From Paeniglutamicibacter sulfureus (lineage in GTDB: Bacteria > Actinomycetota > Actinomycetes > Actinomycetales > Micrococcaceae), in assembly GCF_039535115.1 (NCBI RefSeq), contig NZ_BAAAWO010000001.1, positions 2,914,001 through 2,978,000 of the forward strand: 64,000 bases of DNA. Direction: 5' to 3'. The stretch's first letter is position 1. The number at the start of each line of letters is the position of its first letter. Of this stretch, positions 8,967-17,280 are shown in pieces. The notes under the pieces were generated by a model. That model saw nothing but the letters and a program-made list of their open reading frames with translations. It was not told the origin of the DNA and made no database searches. A program made the translations under genes and the position numbers.

Positions 8967-10038
8967 CGTCGGCCAACGGGGCAAAAAGGCTCGCGTCCAG
9001 CTCGTCGAGAGGCCGCCCGTGGCGGACCCGATCCGGCCAGTCTCTGTTGCCCAGAGCCGCCTTGCCCAAGGCAATGACATCGGCTGTGCCGTCGGCCAGC
9101 AGCGCTTCAGCTGTCTCGGGGTCGTCCAGGTGTCCGTTGGCGATCACCGGCAACCCGGAGTGCCGCTTGGCCAGGGCGGCCAGCGAGGGACTCCCGTCGC
9201 CGAACGCCGGAGCATAGGCCTTGTACTCGGTGGTGTGGATGAAGTCGACGCCTGTGTCACCCAGAGTGGAGAAAATGATCTTGGCCTCATCAATTCCACC
9301 GGCCCACCGGTGGTCGTGGTCACTGACCTTAGCCTGGGAGATCCGGATACCCACGGTCATTTCTGGTCCGACGGCCTCACGCACGGCACGGGCGATCTCC
9401 GCAGGGAAACGCACCCGGTTCTGGGCGGAGCCTCCGTACTCGTCAGTGCGGAGGTTGAGGTAATCGGTGAGGAACTGGTCCAGCAGGTAGCCGTTGGCGC
9501 CGTGAATCTCCACGCCATTGAACCCGGCAGCCTTGGCGCGCAATGCGGCATCCACAAAGCCTTGTCGAACGTCCTGCATTTGATGCCGAGTGATTTCAGC
9601 AGGCACCCGGTAGGGCCCCTCGCCGCGATAGAAGGCCAGTTGTTCCCCCTTGGGCGCGACCTCGGAGGGACCCACCGTGGCGTCCGCAAAGCGGCTTCCC
9701 TGCGCTTGGGATCCAGCGTGCATGAGCTGGGCGAATATTGCGGACCCTGATGCGTGGACGGCGTCTACAACCCTGGCCCAGGACCGGGCCTGTTCATCGG
9801 TTGCCAGACCAGGCTGATGCAAGTAGCCCTGGCTGTATGAAGTGTCGGGATAGATCCCCTCGGTGATCAGCAGTCCGAAGCCGCCCCGGGCGAAAGCCTC
9901 GTAATAGGAGACCATCTTGTCCGTGACCAATCCGTCCTCGGTGGCACTGACGCGGGTCATGGGGGCCAACGCCACACGGTTGGGCAACAACGTGGAACCG
10001 ATCTTCAGACGCGACCAAAACGGGCTGGGGTTTGTCAT
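8935..10038 (-). CDS. Alkene reductase, Old Yellow Enzyme family
   Basis: FMN-dependent NAD(P)H:enone reductase of 367 residues, the full family length. Visible marks are LPNRVALAPMTRVSA at the N-terminus, IFAQLMHAGSQAQ, the conserved AGFNGVEIHGANGYLLDQFL with its substrate-binding His and Asn, and TDEYGGSAQNRVRF. ATG 10038 follows AAGGAG at a good distance. It reduces activated C=C bonds and often answers electrophile stress. It is divergent from an ArsR-type gene, with an operator-like repeat in the shared promoter region, which suggests that regulator controls it. Confidence 0.9.
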   Translation of the reverse strand: MTNPSPFWSRLKIGSTLLPNRVALAPMTRVSATEDGLVTDKMVSYYEAFARGGFGLLITEGIYPDTSYSQGYLHQPGLATDEQARSWARVVDAVHASGSAIFAQLMHAGSQAQGSRFADATVGPSEVAPKGEQLAFYRGEGPYRVPAEITRHQMQDVRQGFVDAALRAKAAGFNGVEIHGANGYLLDQFLTDYLNLRTDEYGGSAQNRVRFPAEIARAVREAVGPEMTVGIRISQAKVSDHDHRWAGGIDEAKIIFSTLGDTGVDFIHTTEYKAYAPAFGDGSPSLAALAKRHSGLPVIANGHLDDPETAEALLADGTADVIALGKAALGNRDWPDRVRHGRPLDELDASLFAPLADVKDWELDLLS

Positions 10039-10324
10039 GTTTATCTCCTTGGATCTTCAGGGTTGGCGCTATTCCGTTGGGAAGCTTGAGCATATTGGTT
10101 ACCCAAACGATTGTGTGCGTAAACACGGCCAGCGTTCGGTTTGTTGAATTTTCGGGATTTCTAGTTTGGTCTGTCGGGGACCGCTTTGTCGCCAACTGCA
10201 CCGTGCATGACCAGGTCCATGCATAGGCGGGGCATGGATCCGCACGAGAGCGGCAGGGCAGAAGAAGCAGTTCAACGGCTTGCGCACTTTAGTGCTAACT
10301 CGCACTGCCTTACCCGCGTTCAAA

Positions 10325-10362
10325 GTACGACATTCTTCATAGTACTAGAACTATCGTACAAT
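10325..10362 (+). promoter_or_regulatory. Nested inverted repeats over the arsR promoter
   Basis: GTACGA (10325-10330) pairs with TCGTAC (10354-10359). Inside it ATAGT (10339-10343) pairs with ACTAT (10350-10354). A -10-like TACAAT lies at 10357-10362, with TTCTTC 18 bases upstream. The repeats fall between these elements, where a repressor would block transcription. The arrangement suggests ArsR autoregulation and control of the divergent reductase. Confidence 0.5.
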
Positions 10363-10403
10363 AGATTCGCAGTCAATTCAGCAATCGAGGAGGCCAAGTA
10401 CAC

Positions 10404-10742
10404 GTGCGCGCTCTCGCCCACCCGTCCCAAGCAGAGATGCAGCTGGACACCGTGCTGTCCGCGTTGTCCGACCCAGTGCGACGACAAATTGTTGGCCAAC
10501 TCGCGAACGCATCAATCGATCAGGCTTGCAGCGCCTTCCAACTGCCAATCAGCAAGTCCACCTCCACATATCACTTCAGGGTCCTGCGTGAGGCTGGCCT
10601 GATTAAACAGCGCTACAGCGGCACCACGATCCTCAACACGCTACGAGCAGCCGACATTGAAGTCCGGTTTCCGGGATTGCTGCGGGCGGTTCTTCAAGCC
10701 GCCCGAAGTGAAACAGCCGTCGCCACATCCGAAGTGCAATGA
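10404..10742 (+). CDS. ArsR-family HTH transcriptional regulator
   Basis: 112-residue winged-helix protein. LDTVLSALSDPVRRQIVGQL is the standard ArsR opening helix. The recognition part is FQLPISKSTSTYHFRVLREA followed by GLIKQRYSGTTILNTLR as the wing. No cysteine pair for metal sensing is present, so a metal sensor is unlikely. The start is GTG 10404 behind GAGGAGG (10387-10393); ATG 10437 is a shorter alternative. Divergent pairing with the Old Yellow Enzyme gene implies it represses that gene, perhaps with an electrophile or substrate as inducer (inference). Confidence 0.8.
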   Translation: MRALAHPSQAEMQLDTVLSALSDPVRRQIVGQLANASIDQACSAFQLPISKSTSTYHFRVLREAGLIKQRYSGTTILNTLRAADIEVRFPGLLRAVLQAARSETAVATSEVQ

Positions 10743-10759
10743 TGGGGTGCAGTTCCGTC

Positions 10760-11423
10760 GGTTGGTCGCAGAAGCCCGAAGCGCCCCCAGGGCGGGACTG
10801 CCTGACGTGCGGCAGCTCCCGCCTGAATCACCGAGGCTACGCGACGTGCCAGCCTCCACAGTGCTTCATCCGGCGTCCTGGAAACGAGCAGCGAAGTGTC
10901 GTTTTCACGGGGCCGGGGCCGGCAGCGGAACAGAGCCCAGGATGGTCCCGTCCACTGCAACCATGGTGAACGGCGCGAGCCGGTGTGGGAATTCCACCGC
11001 CGCGCTATGTCCTTCCAATGCCCTGACGCCGAGCCCAAACGCTGCCAGGCGGAGATGCGTTGGAGCAGCACCGGATCGAACAAGGACGACTGCAGATGCG
11101 CTCCTGACATCCGCGGGCGGAGGCAGGTAGTCGCTGAATTCCTCGGCTCTTGCGGATCCCCGGTATTCAACAAGAGCCGCATCCAAGGCTTCCCAGCCGG
11201 GGACGGCGCAGTGCGGTGCAACCAGGTCGAGCAGTTCGTCAAAGTTCGAAGTGGTGCGAGCCGCACCTGTTTGTCTGGTAACCGTCCACCCGCCGGGGAA
11301 CGTGCCGACCTTGATCCCACGGCACACCCCAGTGAGGAAACGGCCAATCGAGGCACGCCGGATTGGGCCGGAGACCATGGGTCCGGCCCAATCCGGTGCG
11401 ATGCGTGCGCAGGCTCCACACAT
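10760..11423 (-). pseudogene. Degenerate TrmB/LuxR-like regulator C-terminus
   Basis: A minus-strand frame reads FDELLDLVAPHCAVPGWEAL, then AVEFPHRLAPFTMVAVDGTI LGSVPLP (from about 11250 to 10905). A shifted frame continues ENDTSLLVSRTPDEALWRLARRV. The order fits the effector part of TrmB-like regulators, in which a VVD-R-ALVPL strand is followed by LVRSPALVxAL. No DNA-binding domain remains upstream, and the first 60 residues look random. I read this as a frameshifted relic. The family call is tentative, made by eye on pattern only. Confidence 0.35.
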
Positions 11424-11445
11424 GTGCGGGCCGAATTCCTTCCGG

Positions 11446-12327
11446 TTACTTCTGGCGCGGGTTGCGCGCCTTGAACTCTTCAGCGATGGAGTTGAAGTCG
11501 GTCCACTTCACGCCCTCGTGGCTGTTGATGTGCTCGATCAACCGCTCAAGCATCAGCAGGACCTGCGGCCGGCCGGAGACGTCGGGGTGGATCGTCATGG
11601 TGAAGACCGCATGGTCGTGTTCGCGGTACACCCAGTCGAACTGGTCGCGCCACATTTCTTCCAGGTGGCGAGGGTTCACGAATCCGTGGCTGTTCGGGCT
11701 GGACTTGATGAACATCATCGGCGGCAGGTCATCGAGGTACCAGTTGGCCGGGATCTCCACGAGGTCGGTTTCCACGCCGCGGACCAGTGGCTTCATCCAG
11801 GTGCTGGCGGGCTTGTCGTAATCGATCTTGGTCCAGCTGTCCCCGACACGCACGTAGTACGGCTCGAAGTCGCGGTGCATGAGCGAATGGTCGTAGGCGA
11901 TGCCGCGTTCAAGCAAGAGCTCATTGGTGACGTTGGAGAACTCCCACCACGGCGCCACGTAGCCGGTCGGCCGTTTCCCGGTGCGCTGCTCGATCAGGTT
12001 GATGCAGTGATCCAGGATGTCCGTCTCCTGCTCGCGGGTCATCGCGAGGGGATTCTCGTGGCTGTAGCCGTGGACACCGATCTCATGGCCGGCCGCGACA
12101 ACCTCGTCGAACTGCTCAGGGAAGGTTTCGATCGAGTGGCCCGGCCAGAACCAGGTTGCCGGCAGGTCGTACTTCTTCAACAAGGCGTTCAGTCGCGGGA
12201 CGCCGACCTCGCCGGCAAACATGCCGCGTGAGATGTCGTCCGGGGAGTCTTCTCCCCCGTAGGATCCGAGCCAGCCACCTACGGCATCAACGTCGATGCC
12301 GAACGCCACGGAAATTTCTTTTGCCAT
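11446..12327 (-). CDS. Polysaccharide-deacetylase-fold hydrolase, possibly a cyclic imidase
   Basis: 293 residues from the ATG at 12327, chosen because AAGGA lies 6 bases upstream; the ATG at 12333 is too close. NodB-fold motifs are visible: the metal Asp pair in [20 protein letters not shown] with its zinc His pair, and VAPWW. No signal peptide is present, so it acts in the cytosol, unlike cell-wall deacetylases. Cytosolic members of this length include PuuE-type allantoinases and cyclic-imide hydrolases. It lies 29 bases after an asparaginase gene on the same transcript, and together they suggest imide or amide nitrogen use (inference). Confidence 0.75.
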   Translation of the reverse strand: MAKEISVAFGIDVDAVGGWLGSYGGEDSPDDISRGMFAGEVGVPRLNALLKKYDLPATWFWPGHSIETFPEQFDEVVAAGHEIGVHGYSHENPLAMTREQETDILDHCINLIEQRTGKRPTGYVAPWWEFSNVTNELLLERGIAYDHSLMHRDFEPYYVRVGDSWTKIDYDKPASTWMKPLVRGVETDLVEIPANWYLDDLPPMMFIKSSPNSHGFVNPRHLEEMWRDQFDWVYREHDHAVFTMTIHPDVSGRPQVLLMLERLIEHINSHEGVKWTDFNSIAEEFKARNPRQK

Positions 12328-12356
12328 CTTCATTCCTTATCTTGTTTCGGATCGGT

Positions 12357-13328
12357 TTAAATGTGAGCTGCGAGCAGCTCAGGGTTTGGTTTTTGGCCGT
12401 GTGAGAGCATCAATGCCAAGAGCAGGCGGGCCTGGAAAAGTGGCAGCGAGCCGAGCTGCAGCGCGCCCGCCCTGACCACGTCGGCCCCGCCTCCGTTGCC
12501 GTAGAACGGGACCACGGGGCCTTCTGGAACCCGGGTGCCCAACCCTACGGTGATTCCAGCCTGCACGGCTTCCTCGACCCAGGCCAGGATCGACGAATTG
12601 CCGTTGCCCACGCCGCTGCCGGCGATGATGACGCCTCGGGCTCCCGCCTCAACGGCGGCCCTGGCAAGGGTGGCGTCGGAACCCGGGTGGACGGTAACGA
12701 TGTCGACTCTGATGCTATCGAATGCGGGCGGGGGCAGGGCAAGAGCCCTGGGCCGGATGGGGGCCGACATGAAATGGGGTTGGCCGTTTGCGATTTGGCC
12801 GATTGGTCCGCCGTCCATGGTCTTGAAGGGGGAGGGCGCGACGGTGTGGGCCTTGCGGGTGCCCCTGGCTGCATAGATGTTGCCGGCGAAACTGATCATC
12901 GTGCCCTTGTCGCGGGCGGAAGGACTTGCCGCGACCCCGATGGCCTCCTGCAGGTTTCCCGGGCCGTCCGGGCAGGGGTGGTCGGCAGGGCGTTGGGCGC
13001 CGGTCAGCACCGCGGGCTTGGAAGAGTGCTGGACCAGGTCCAGGAGATATGCCGTTTCTTCCATGGTGTCGGTTCCGTGCGTGACTACGACGCCATCCAC
13101 GCCGCCATCGGCCAGTTCCGCGGCGACAGCTTCGCAGATCAGGCGAAGTTCGCGGTGGCCTAACAGGTAGGAACCGAGCCGCATGACATCACGTGAGGAC
13201 ACGTTGGGCCCTCCAGCGGCGATGCCGCCGAGCAGTTCGCCCGCTCCGCGGCTTGCAACCGAGGCTCCTCGATCGTTTTCGCTCGAGGCAATGGTCCCTC
13301 CCGTTGCCAATACCGAAACCTGAGGCAT
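12357..13328 (-). CDS. Type II-like asparaginase / amidohydrolase
   Basis: 323 residues. Both catalytic threonine motifs are intact: LATGGTIAS near the N-terminus and VVTHGTDTMEETAYLLD near residue 85-100. LTGAQRPADHPCPDGPGNL is the conserved loop that follows. ATG 13328 follows GGTGAAGG; a longer start at 13379 would run into the divergent promoter. There is no export signal, so the enzyme is probably cytosolic. It is the first gene of an operon with the deacetylase-fold hydrolase and is divergent from a LacI regulator, with a candidate operator between them. Asparagine or a related half-amide is the likely substrate. Confidence 0.88.
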   Translation of the reverse strand: MPQVSVLATGGTIASSENDRGASVASRGAGELLGGIAAGGPNVSSRDVMRLGSYLLGHRELRLICEAVAAELADGGVDGVVVTHGTDTMEETAYLLDLVQHSSKPAVLTGAQRPADHPCPDGPGNLQEAIGVAASPSARDKGTMISFAGNIYAARGTRKAHTVAPSPFKTMDGGPIGQIANGQPHFMSAPIRPRALALPPPAFDSIRVDIVTVHPGSDATLARAAVEAGARGVIIAGSGVGNGNSSILAWVEEAVQAGITVGLGTRVPEGPVVPFYGNGGGADVVRAGALQLGSLPLFQARLLLALMLSHGQKPNPELLAAHI

Positions 13329-13416
13329 GCTATGCACCTTCACCTGGACCCTTCTGTCGCATGGATAGTCCCGCTTCAATTGCTGCCGCGGGAACGAATA
13401 CCGCTAGCATGCCCCA

Positions 13417-13430
13417 CACAAACGTTTGCC
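13417..13430. promoter_or_regulatory. Candidate LacI-family operator in the divergent promoter
   Basis: CAAACGTTTG (13419-13428) is a perfect palindrome with the CG centre typical of LacI-family operators. It sits between the asparaginase start and the lacI-type gene and matches the stronger copy at 14625-14638. Confidence 0.65.
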
Positions 13431-13535
13431 GCAAGTGCGTCATGTCACGTCGCCGCTATGAAATATGCTGGGTCATTGATGAGTGCACAACCGGTCGCGC
13501 AGGCAGCCGAGGCACGCGGCACCTTCGGAGGAGAC

Positions 13536-14552
13536 ATGGACAAAGGTTCAGGACCCGTTACCTTGCGCATGATTGCCGATGAGGTCGGGGTCAATGTTTC
13601 CACCGTTTCGCGGGTCATCAACTCCTCCGACAAGGAGGCCCGGCGCTGGGCCTCCAGCGACATGATAGACCGAATACGAACGGTGGTTGCCGCCCGGGGC
13701 TACCAACGAAACCCCCACGCAGCGAGCCTGCGCACACGTCGCTCGGGGCTCGTGGGCGTACTGGTCCCCCGGCTTCAGGACTTTGTCCTGGCCACCGTCT
13801 ACGAAGGCATCGAAGAAGCCGCAACGGAGCAGGGGATCTCCACCTTTGTCACCAACTCCCTCGACCGGCCGGAAAACCAGGCCTCCCGCACCGAGCTCAT
13901 GCTCTCGCGGCGCGTTGACGGGCTCATCTTCGGCGATGCCCATACGGGGGACCCGTTTCTTGACACCCTCGCCAAGCGCGGCATCAAGTTCACCCTGGTC
14001 TCCAGGCGGTCGGGCGACCACATCTCCGCCACGTGCGACGACATCATGGGCGGTAGGCTCGTTGCCGAGCACCTTCTGGCGACCGGCCGCAGGGACATAG
14101 GCATCCTGTCGGGCCGCGACTACGCCTCCACCGGCAACGACCGAACGGCCGGGGTGGTCCAGGCCTGCTTGGAAGCAGGCATCAGGATCCGTCCCGAGCG
14201 GATCGTCCACGGAGGCTTCGATGCCCCGGGCGGACGGCAGGCAACCGAACGCCTGCTTGTGCAGGGTGGCTGCCCCGATGCCATCTTCGCCACCAACGAC
14301 TTCGCCGCCATTGGCGCCATGGGCGTCTTGCGCGATCGCGGCATCACGGTGCCCGACGACGTGGCCATCGTCGGCTACAACGACACCCCACTGGCGGCCG
14401 AGCTTTCCATCCCACTGACCACGATCCATTCGCCGATGCATGAGATGGGACGGGCCGGGTTGAACCTGCTGCTCGCGATGCTGCGTGGCGAACCCGTCGA
14501 GTCGGTCCGACTGGCTCCTGAACTGATTGTTCGCGCCTCGACCGCAAGCTGA
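13536..14552 (+). CDS. LacI-family transcriptional regulator
   Basis: 338 residues: HTH domain at about 8-60 (LRMIADEVGVNVSTVSRVIN), hinge helix RNPHAASLRTRRSGLVGVLV, then a periplasmic-binding-type effector domain ending DVAIVGYNDTPLAAELSIPL TTIHSPMHEMGRAG. ATG 13536 follows CGGAGGAGAC (13526-13535). It is divergent from the asparaginase operon. Near-identical palindromes lie in the divergent region and twice downstream at 14.63-14.72 kb, so it likely represses itself, the hydrolase operon and a third unit that is now truncated. The effector may be the substrate of that pathway. Confidence 0.9.
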   Translation: MDKGSGPVTLRMIADEVGVNVSTVSRVINSSDKEARRWASSDMIDRIRTVVAARGYQRNPHAASLRTRRSGLVGVLVPRLQDFVLATVYEGIEEAATEQGISTFVTNSLDRPENQASRTELMLSRRVDGLIFGDAHTGDPFLDTLAKRGIKFTLVSRRSGDHISATCDDIMGGRLVAEHLLATGRRDIGILSGRDYASTGNDRTAGVVQACLEAGIRIRPERIVHGGFDAPGGRQATERLLVQGGCPDAIFATNDFAAIGAMGVLRDRGITVPDDVAIVGYNDTPLAAELSIPLTTIHSPMHEMGRAGLNLLLAMLRGEPVESVRLAPELIVRASTAS

Positions 14553-14624
14553 AAGTCAGTAATGCCTCGGTCGTAAGGGTGACAAGCAACACCTTTCCCG
14601 TGTATCGTCCCTTTCTGACACATG

Positions 14625-14638
14625 CACAAACGTTTGTG
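14625..14638. promoter_or_regulatory. Candidate LacI-family operator, perfect 14-bp palindrome
   Basis: CACAAACGTTTGTG, 114 bases before the ATG of a truncated gene. It is the best match of three sites around this locus. Confidence 0.7.
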
Positions 14639-14703
14639 TATGTGCTCTCACACACTCACGCAGGTTCCCCGCATTCCACGGGCCCATCTTGTTCGACCGT
14701 TTG

Positions 14704-14717
14704 CGCAAAAGTTTGTG
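14704..14717. promoter_or_regulatory. Second candidate operator upstream of the truncated gene
   Basis: CGCAAAAGTTTGTG differs from the 14625 site at three positions and lies 79 bases from it centre to centre, a spacing that could support looping. It overlaps TTTGCGCAAA, itself a perfect palindrome (14700-14709). Confidence 0.5.
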
Positions 14718-14751
14718 AAACTTTCTCCACCCGAAAGGAAAGGAGCAGTCC

Positions 14752-14815
14752 ATGGATTCCACAACATCGGCATCACGCCGCACCCAGACTGCCGCTACAA
14801 AAATAGAACCGTGGA
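14752..14815 (+). pseudogene. 5' stub of a LacI-controlled gene, probably a permease
   Basis: ATG 14752 follows a good AAGGAAAGGAG site and opens MDSTTSASRRTQTAATKIEP, a Ser/Thr/Arg-rich lead like the cytosolic N-tail of many permeases. Within about 20 codons the sequence becomes that of a tyrosine-recombinase relic on the opposite strand, so the rest of the gene is gone. The two operator-like palindromes upstream mark it as the third unit of the asparaginase/LacI regulon. A substrate transporter is a reasonable guess, not a demonstrated one. Confidence 0.45.
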
Positions 14816-15236
14816 ACGTGTGTTCCACTCGTGGCAGACCTGGGACGGGTGGTTTCCGAAGCGGGTGGAGCATTCTTCAACCCAGCCATAGTGCTCGGAA
14901 CACAAGTAGCTGCAAAACTCCCTCACCACGTACTGGTAGGTGCGAATCGTCGAGGGAGCCAGTTGCTTGACTGCCACCAGATGCATCATCCACTTCGTCA
15001 AAATCGGCGGCGGTCCAGTTCCAGTTCCAGGGCCAGTCGTTGATATACGCCTGAAACTGCGAAATCTGGCTCACGGTGCCTCGCACGGAGGATTCCTTGA
15101 GGTTCCGTCCGCCACGCTGGCGCATCTGCCAGCCCTCCAGCATGGCAGTGAAAACCGATTCTGCGTCGTTCAGGAAGGAGACACCCGGCAAAAGCGACAG
15201 CGAGGCAGAACCCGGCGGCACTCCTCGATCAGCCAC
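14815..15236 (-). pseudogene. Tyrosine recombinase relic, frameshifted and truncated
   Basis: The first frame from 15236 reads FLNDAESVFTAMLEGWQMRQ, then QAYINDWPWNWNWTAADFDE. One extra base near 14993 moves the reading to WMMHLVAVKQLAPSTIRTYQ YVVREFCSYLCSEHYGW and ends at CSTRFGNHPSQVCHEWNT. This is the N-terminal SAM-like core-binding domain of an actinobacterial integrase. The catalytic domain with Arg, His and Tyr is absent; sequence after EWNT belongs to the truncated permease-like gene. A 7-bp inverted repeat (14811-14828, GTGGAAC/GTTCCAC) lies at the junction. Confidence 0.75.
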
Positions 15237-15239
15237 AAT

Positions 15240-15282
15240 AATCTTCCGTCTAATGCACTATTCCTGCATTAGACGGAAGATT
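15240..15282. repeat. Perfect palindrome, 18-bp arms, 7-bp spacer
   Basis: Left arm AATCTTCCGTCTAATGCA, spacer CTATTCC, right arm TGCATTAGACGGAAGATT. It lies 3 bases upstream of the recombinase relic. Arm and spacer sizes fit a tyrosine-recombinase core site (two binding arms around a 6-8 bp crossover). It shares the TGCA..TTCCTGCA centre with the palindrome at 2821-2845. Confidence 0.65.
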
Positions 15283-15321
15283 TCTCGGTATGCCCAGAGT
15301 GCGGAGTGTTCCGTCCTTTTC

Positions 15322-15359
15322 GGGGTCGGGGGAAGAATCGCCCGGAAATTCACGCTAAG
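15322..15359 (+). mobile_element. 38-bp terminal inverted repeat of a Tn3-family transposon
   Basis: The segment starts GGGGTCGGGGGAAG and ends AAATTCACGCTAAG, exactly 38 bases, the standard Tn3 end length with the characteristic ACGCTAAG inner end. A transposase-like start codon follows 28 bases later. No matching right end was noticed in the window. Confidence 0.75.
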
Positions 15360-15386
15360 GAGTCAGCGGCCTGTTGATTGGGGGGC

Positions 15387-15566
15387 ATGGCGGTCGATTT
15401 TCTAAGTGATGAGCAGGTCGCAGGGTTCGCGGATTCCCCGACGAGGTACCAGCGGAGGACCTGGAACGTTTCTGTTGGTTGGACGATGCCGGCTTATTGG
15501 TGGTCGGTCGCCGCCGGGGAATGCACAACCGCCTGGGATTTGCTGTTCAACTGATCACGGTGCGGG
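15387..15566 (+). pseudogene. Tn3-family transposase N-terminal stub
   Basis: ATG 15387 reads MAVDFLSDEQVAGFA. After a one-base shift near 15438 the next frame reads EVPAEDLERFCWLDDAGLLV VGRRRGMHNRLGFAVQLITVR. This is the conserved opening of Tn3-type TnpA (LERFFxLDDxD, RRGxHNRLGFAVQLxTVR). About 60 of roughly 1000 residues remain; the sequence then joins a truncated DUF302 gene on the other strand. With the 38-bp repeat just upstream, this is the left end of a deleted transposon. Confidence 0.7.
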
Positions 15567-15741
15567 TAGATGATGTAGTCCCCCACGGCCTCCCGGCCTC
15601 CTGGCCCAGCTTTTGGGTGAAGGTCTCCTTCACGTTGATCACCGTCAGGACACCGACTCCCTGTTCCGCCAGGGCGCCGCGTGTCCGTTCGACGGCGTCT
15701 TGCCAAGACAGCGGCACGGTGATGGCGTGGGTGTAGTTCAC
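15565..15741 (-). pseudogene. DUF302 family protein, truncated
   Basis: GTG 15741 behind GAGGAGA opens VNYTHAITVPLSWQDAVERT RGALAEQGVGVLTVINVKET FTQKLG, the N-terminal half of a DUF302 protein (family about 130-155 residues). A frameshift at a GC-rich run then leads to EAVGDYIIY in another frame, and the gene ends abruptly where the Tn3 stub begins. It follows the MFS gene on the same strand with an 88-base gap and may once have been its operon partner. Function of DUF302 is not established. Confidence 0.65.
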
Positions 15742-15829
15742 TGTGGTTCTCCTCGGGTCGTGGTGTGGAGGCGCGCCGTGGGCAGTTGCGTGCTCCGCTA
15801 CGGTAGGGGACCTCGGTTCCGTGCCCACG

Positions 15830-17155
15830 CTACGGGTTGGTGTGGTCGCGCGGCAGCATTGCCGGGGCATCGCCGGCAGGGGTTGGCCGGGGATGCGGTG
15901 GGTGCGTTTCATACATGCGGATCGCGACGGCGATCGCTGCGGCCACACTGAGTGCCGCGGCCATCCACAGTGCCGCGTTGAGCCCCACGAGGTCGGCGAC
16001 GATCCCGCCGATGATGGCACCAACGGCGTATCCGAGGTCGCGCCAGACCCGGTAGATGCCCACCGCTCGTCCACGCCATGAGGGATGGGCGACGTCGCCG
16101 ACTGCGGCCAGCAGAGTGGGGTACACCATCGCGGTTCCCGCACCGAGCAACACCGTTCCGGCCGCCCACCCTCCAAAGCCGCTTCCGAGCGCGATGATCG
16201 CCAGGGCTGTGGCCTGGACCAGCATGCCGGCGGTGATGAGGTGCTTGCGCCCGATCCGGTCAGAGAGGGCCCCGGTGAACATCTGGCCAATGCCCCACAC
16301 CCCGGGATAAAGGGCGAAAAGCAGGCCGATCTGGCTGGTGCCGAGGTCCGCAGTGGCGAACAGCAGCGGGAACAGGCCCCAGGAGAGGCCGAAATTCAGG
16401 TTGTTCACCAGGCCGGCCAGGCTCGCCGAGGACAAGGCAGGTTCGCGGAAGCTGGTCAGGGAGAAGATTTGGCGGTTGGATAGTTTGGCATCCCGACCAT
16501 GCCGGGCGGAGGCGCCCCGGGAGGCAATGTTTCCGGCATCCAGGAGGGCGTGCGGGCGGGTCTCCCTGACGAACACCCCGGACAGCAGCAGTGCCAGGGC
16601 CGTGTAGGCGATCCCCAGGAGGAAGGGCGCGGGTCGCAGCCCGTATTGTTCGGCGTGGTATCCGGCCAGTAGGGAGGTGGCGGCCACGGCCCCGTAGCCG
16701 GCGGCTTCGTTCAGGCCCATGGCCAGGCCTCGTTGGGCCGGACCCACCAGGTCGATTTTCATGATGACGGTGGTGGACCAGGTCAGGCCTTGGTTGATGC
16801 CAAGCAGCACGTTCGCGGCGATGGCCCAGCTCCAGTCCGGGGCAAGGATGAGCATCAGCGGCACCGGGATGGCGAAGAGCCAGCCGGCCAGCAGCACGGG
16901 TTTGCGTCCGTAGCGGTCCGAGAGGGTTCCGGCGAACCAGTTGGAGGTTGCCTTGGCGATCCCGAAGGCGGCCACGTAGGTGAAGAGGAACGTGTATCCG
17001 CTGAGGCCGAATTCGGCGTGGGCCAGCAGCGGCAGGACGGCTTGCTGCTGCCCGACCATGCCCCCAACCAGGGCGTTGATCGCGACGAGCAGGGCGAACT
17101 GGGTCGCGTTGGCGCGCAGGCCCAGGGCGGTGGCGGCGCTGTGCTGGTTTGCCAT
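15830..17155 (-). CDS. MFS transporter
   Basis: Major facilitator permease of 441 residues with about 12 hydrophobic segments. The loop 2-3 motif is FAGTLSDRYGRKPVLLAGWL and its pseudo-repeat in the second half is FTGALSDRIGRKHLITAGML; WGIGQMFTG precedes it. ATG 17155 starts MANQHSAATALGLRANATQF; a GTG at 17206 would add 17 residues without membrane character. The ribosome binding site is weak. Drug or small-metabolite export is possible, but the substrate cannot be inferred. A truncated DUF302 gene follows. Confidence 0.85.
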   Translation of the reverse strand: MANQHSAATALGLRANATQFALLVAINALVGGMVGQQQAVLPLLAHAEFGLSGYTFLFTYVAAFGIAKATSNWFAGTLSDRYGRKPVLLAGWLFAIPVPLMLILAPDWSWAIAANVLLGINQGLTWSTTVIMKIDLVGPAQRGLAMGLNEAAGYGAVAATSLLAGYHAEQYGLRPAPFLLGIAYTALALLLSGVFVRETRPHALLDAGNIASRGASARHGRDAKLSNRQIFSLTSFREPALSSASLAGLVNNLNFGLSWGLFPLLFATADLGTSQIGLLFALYPGVWGIGQMFTGALSDRIGRKHLITAGMLVQATALAIIALGSGFGGWAAGTVLLGAGTAMVYPTLLAAVGDVAHPSWRGRAVGIYRVWRDLGYAVGAIIGGIVADLVGLNAALWMAAALSVAAAIAVAIRMYETHPPHPRPTPAGDAPAMLPRDHTNP

Positions 17156-17280
17156 CCCCGCATGCCCGCTGCGACGCACGTCCCTGGGATCCCCCGCCAC
17201 CACCACGGCACCCGAAGCCCACTAGCCCTCCGGCTCCTTGCCGTCCTGCCGCCCAGCCCCGGCACCCCAGGAGTCCGAGC

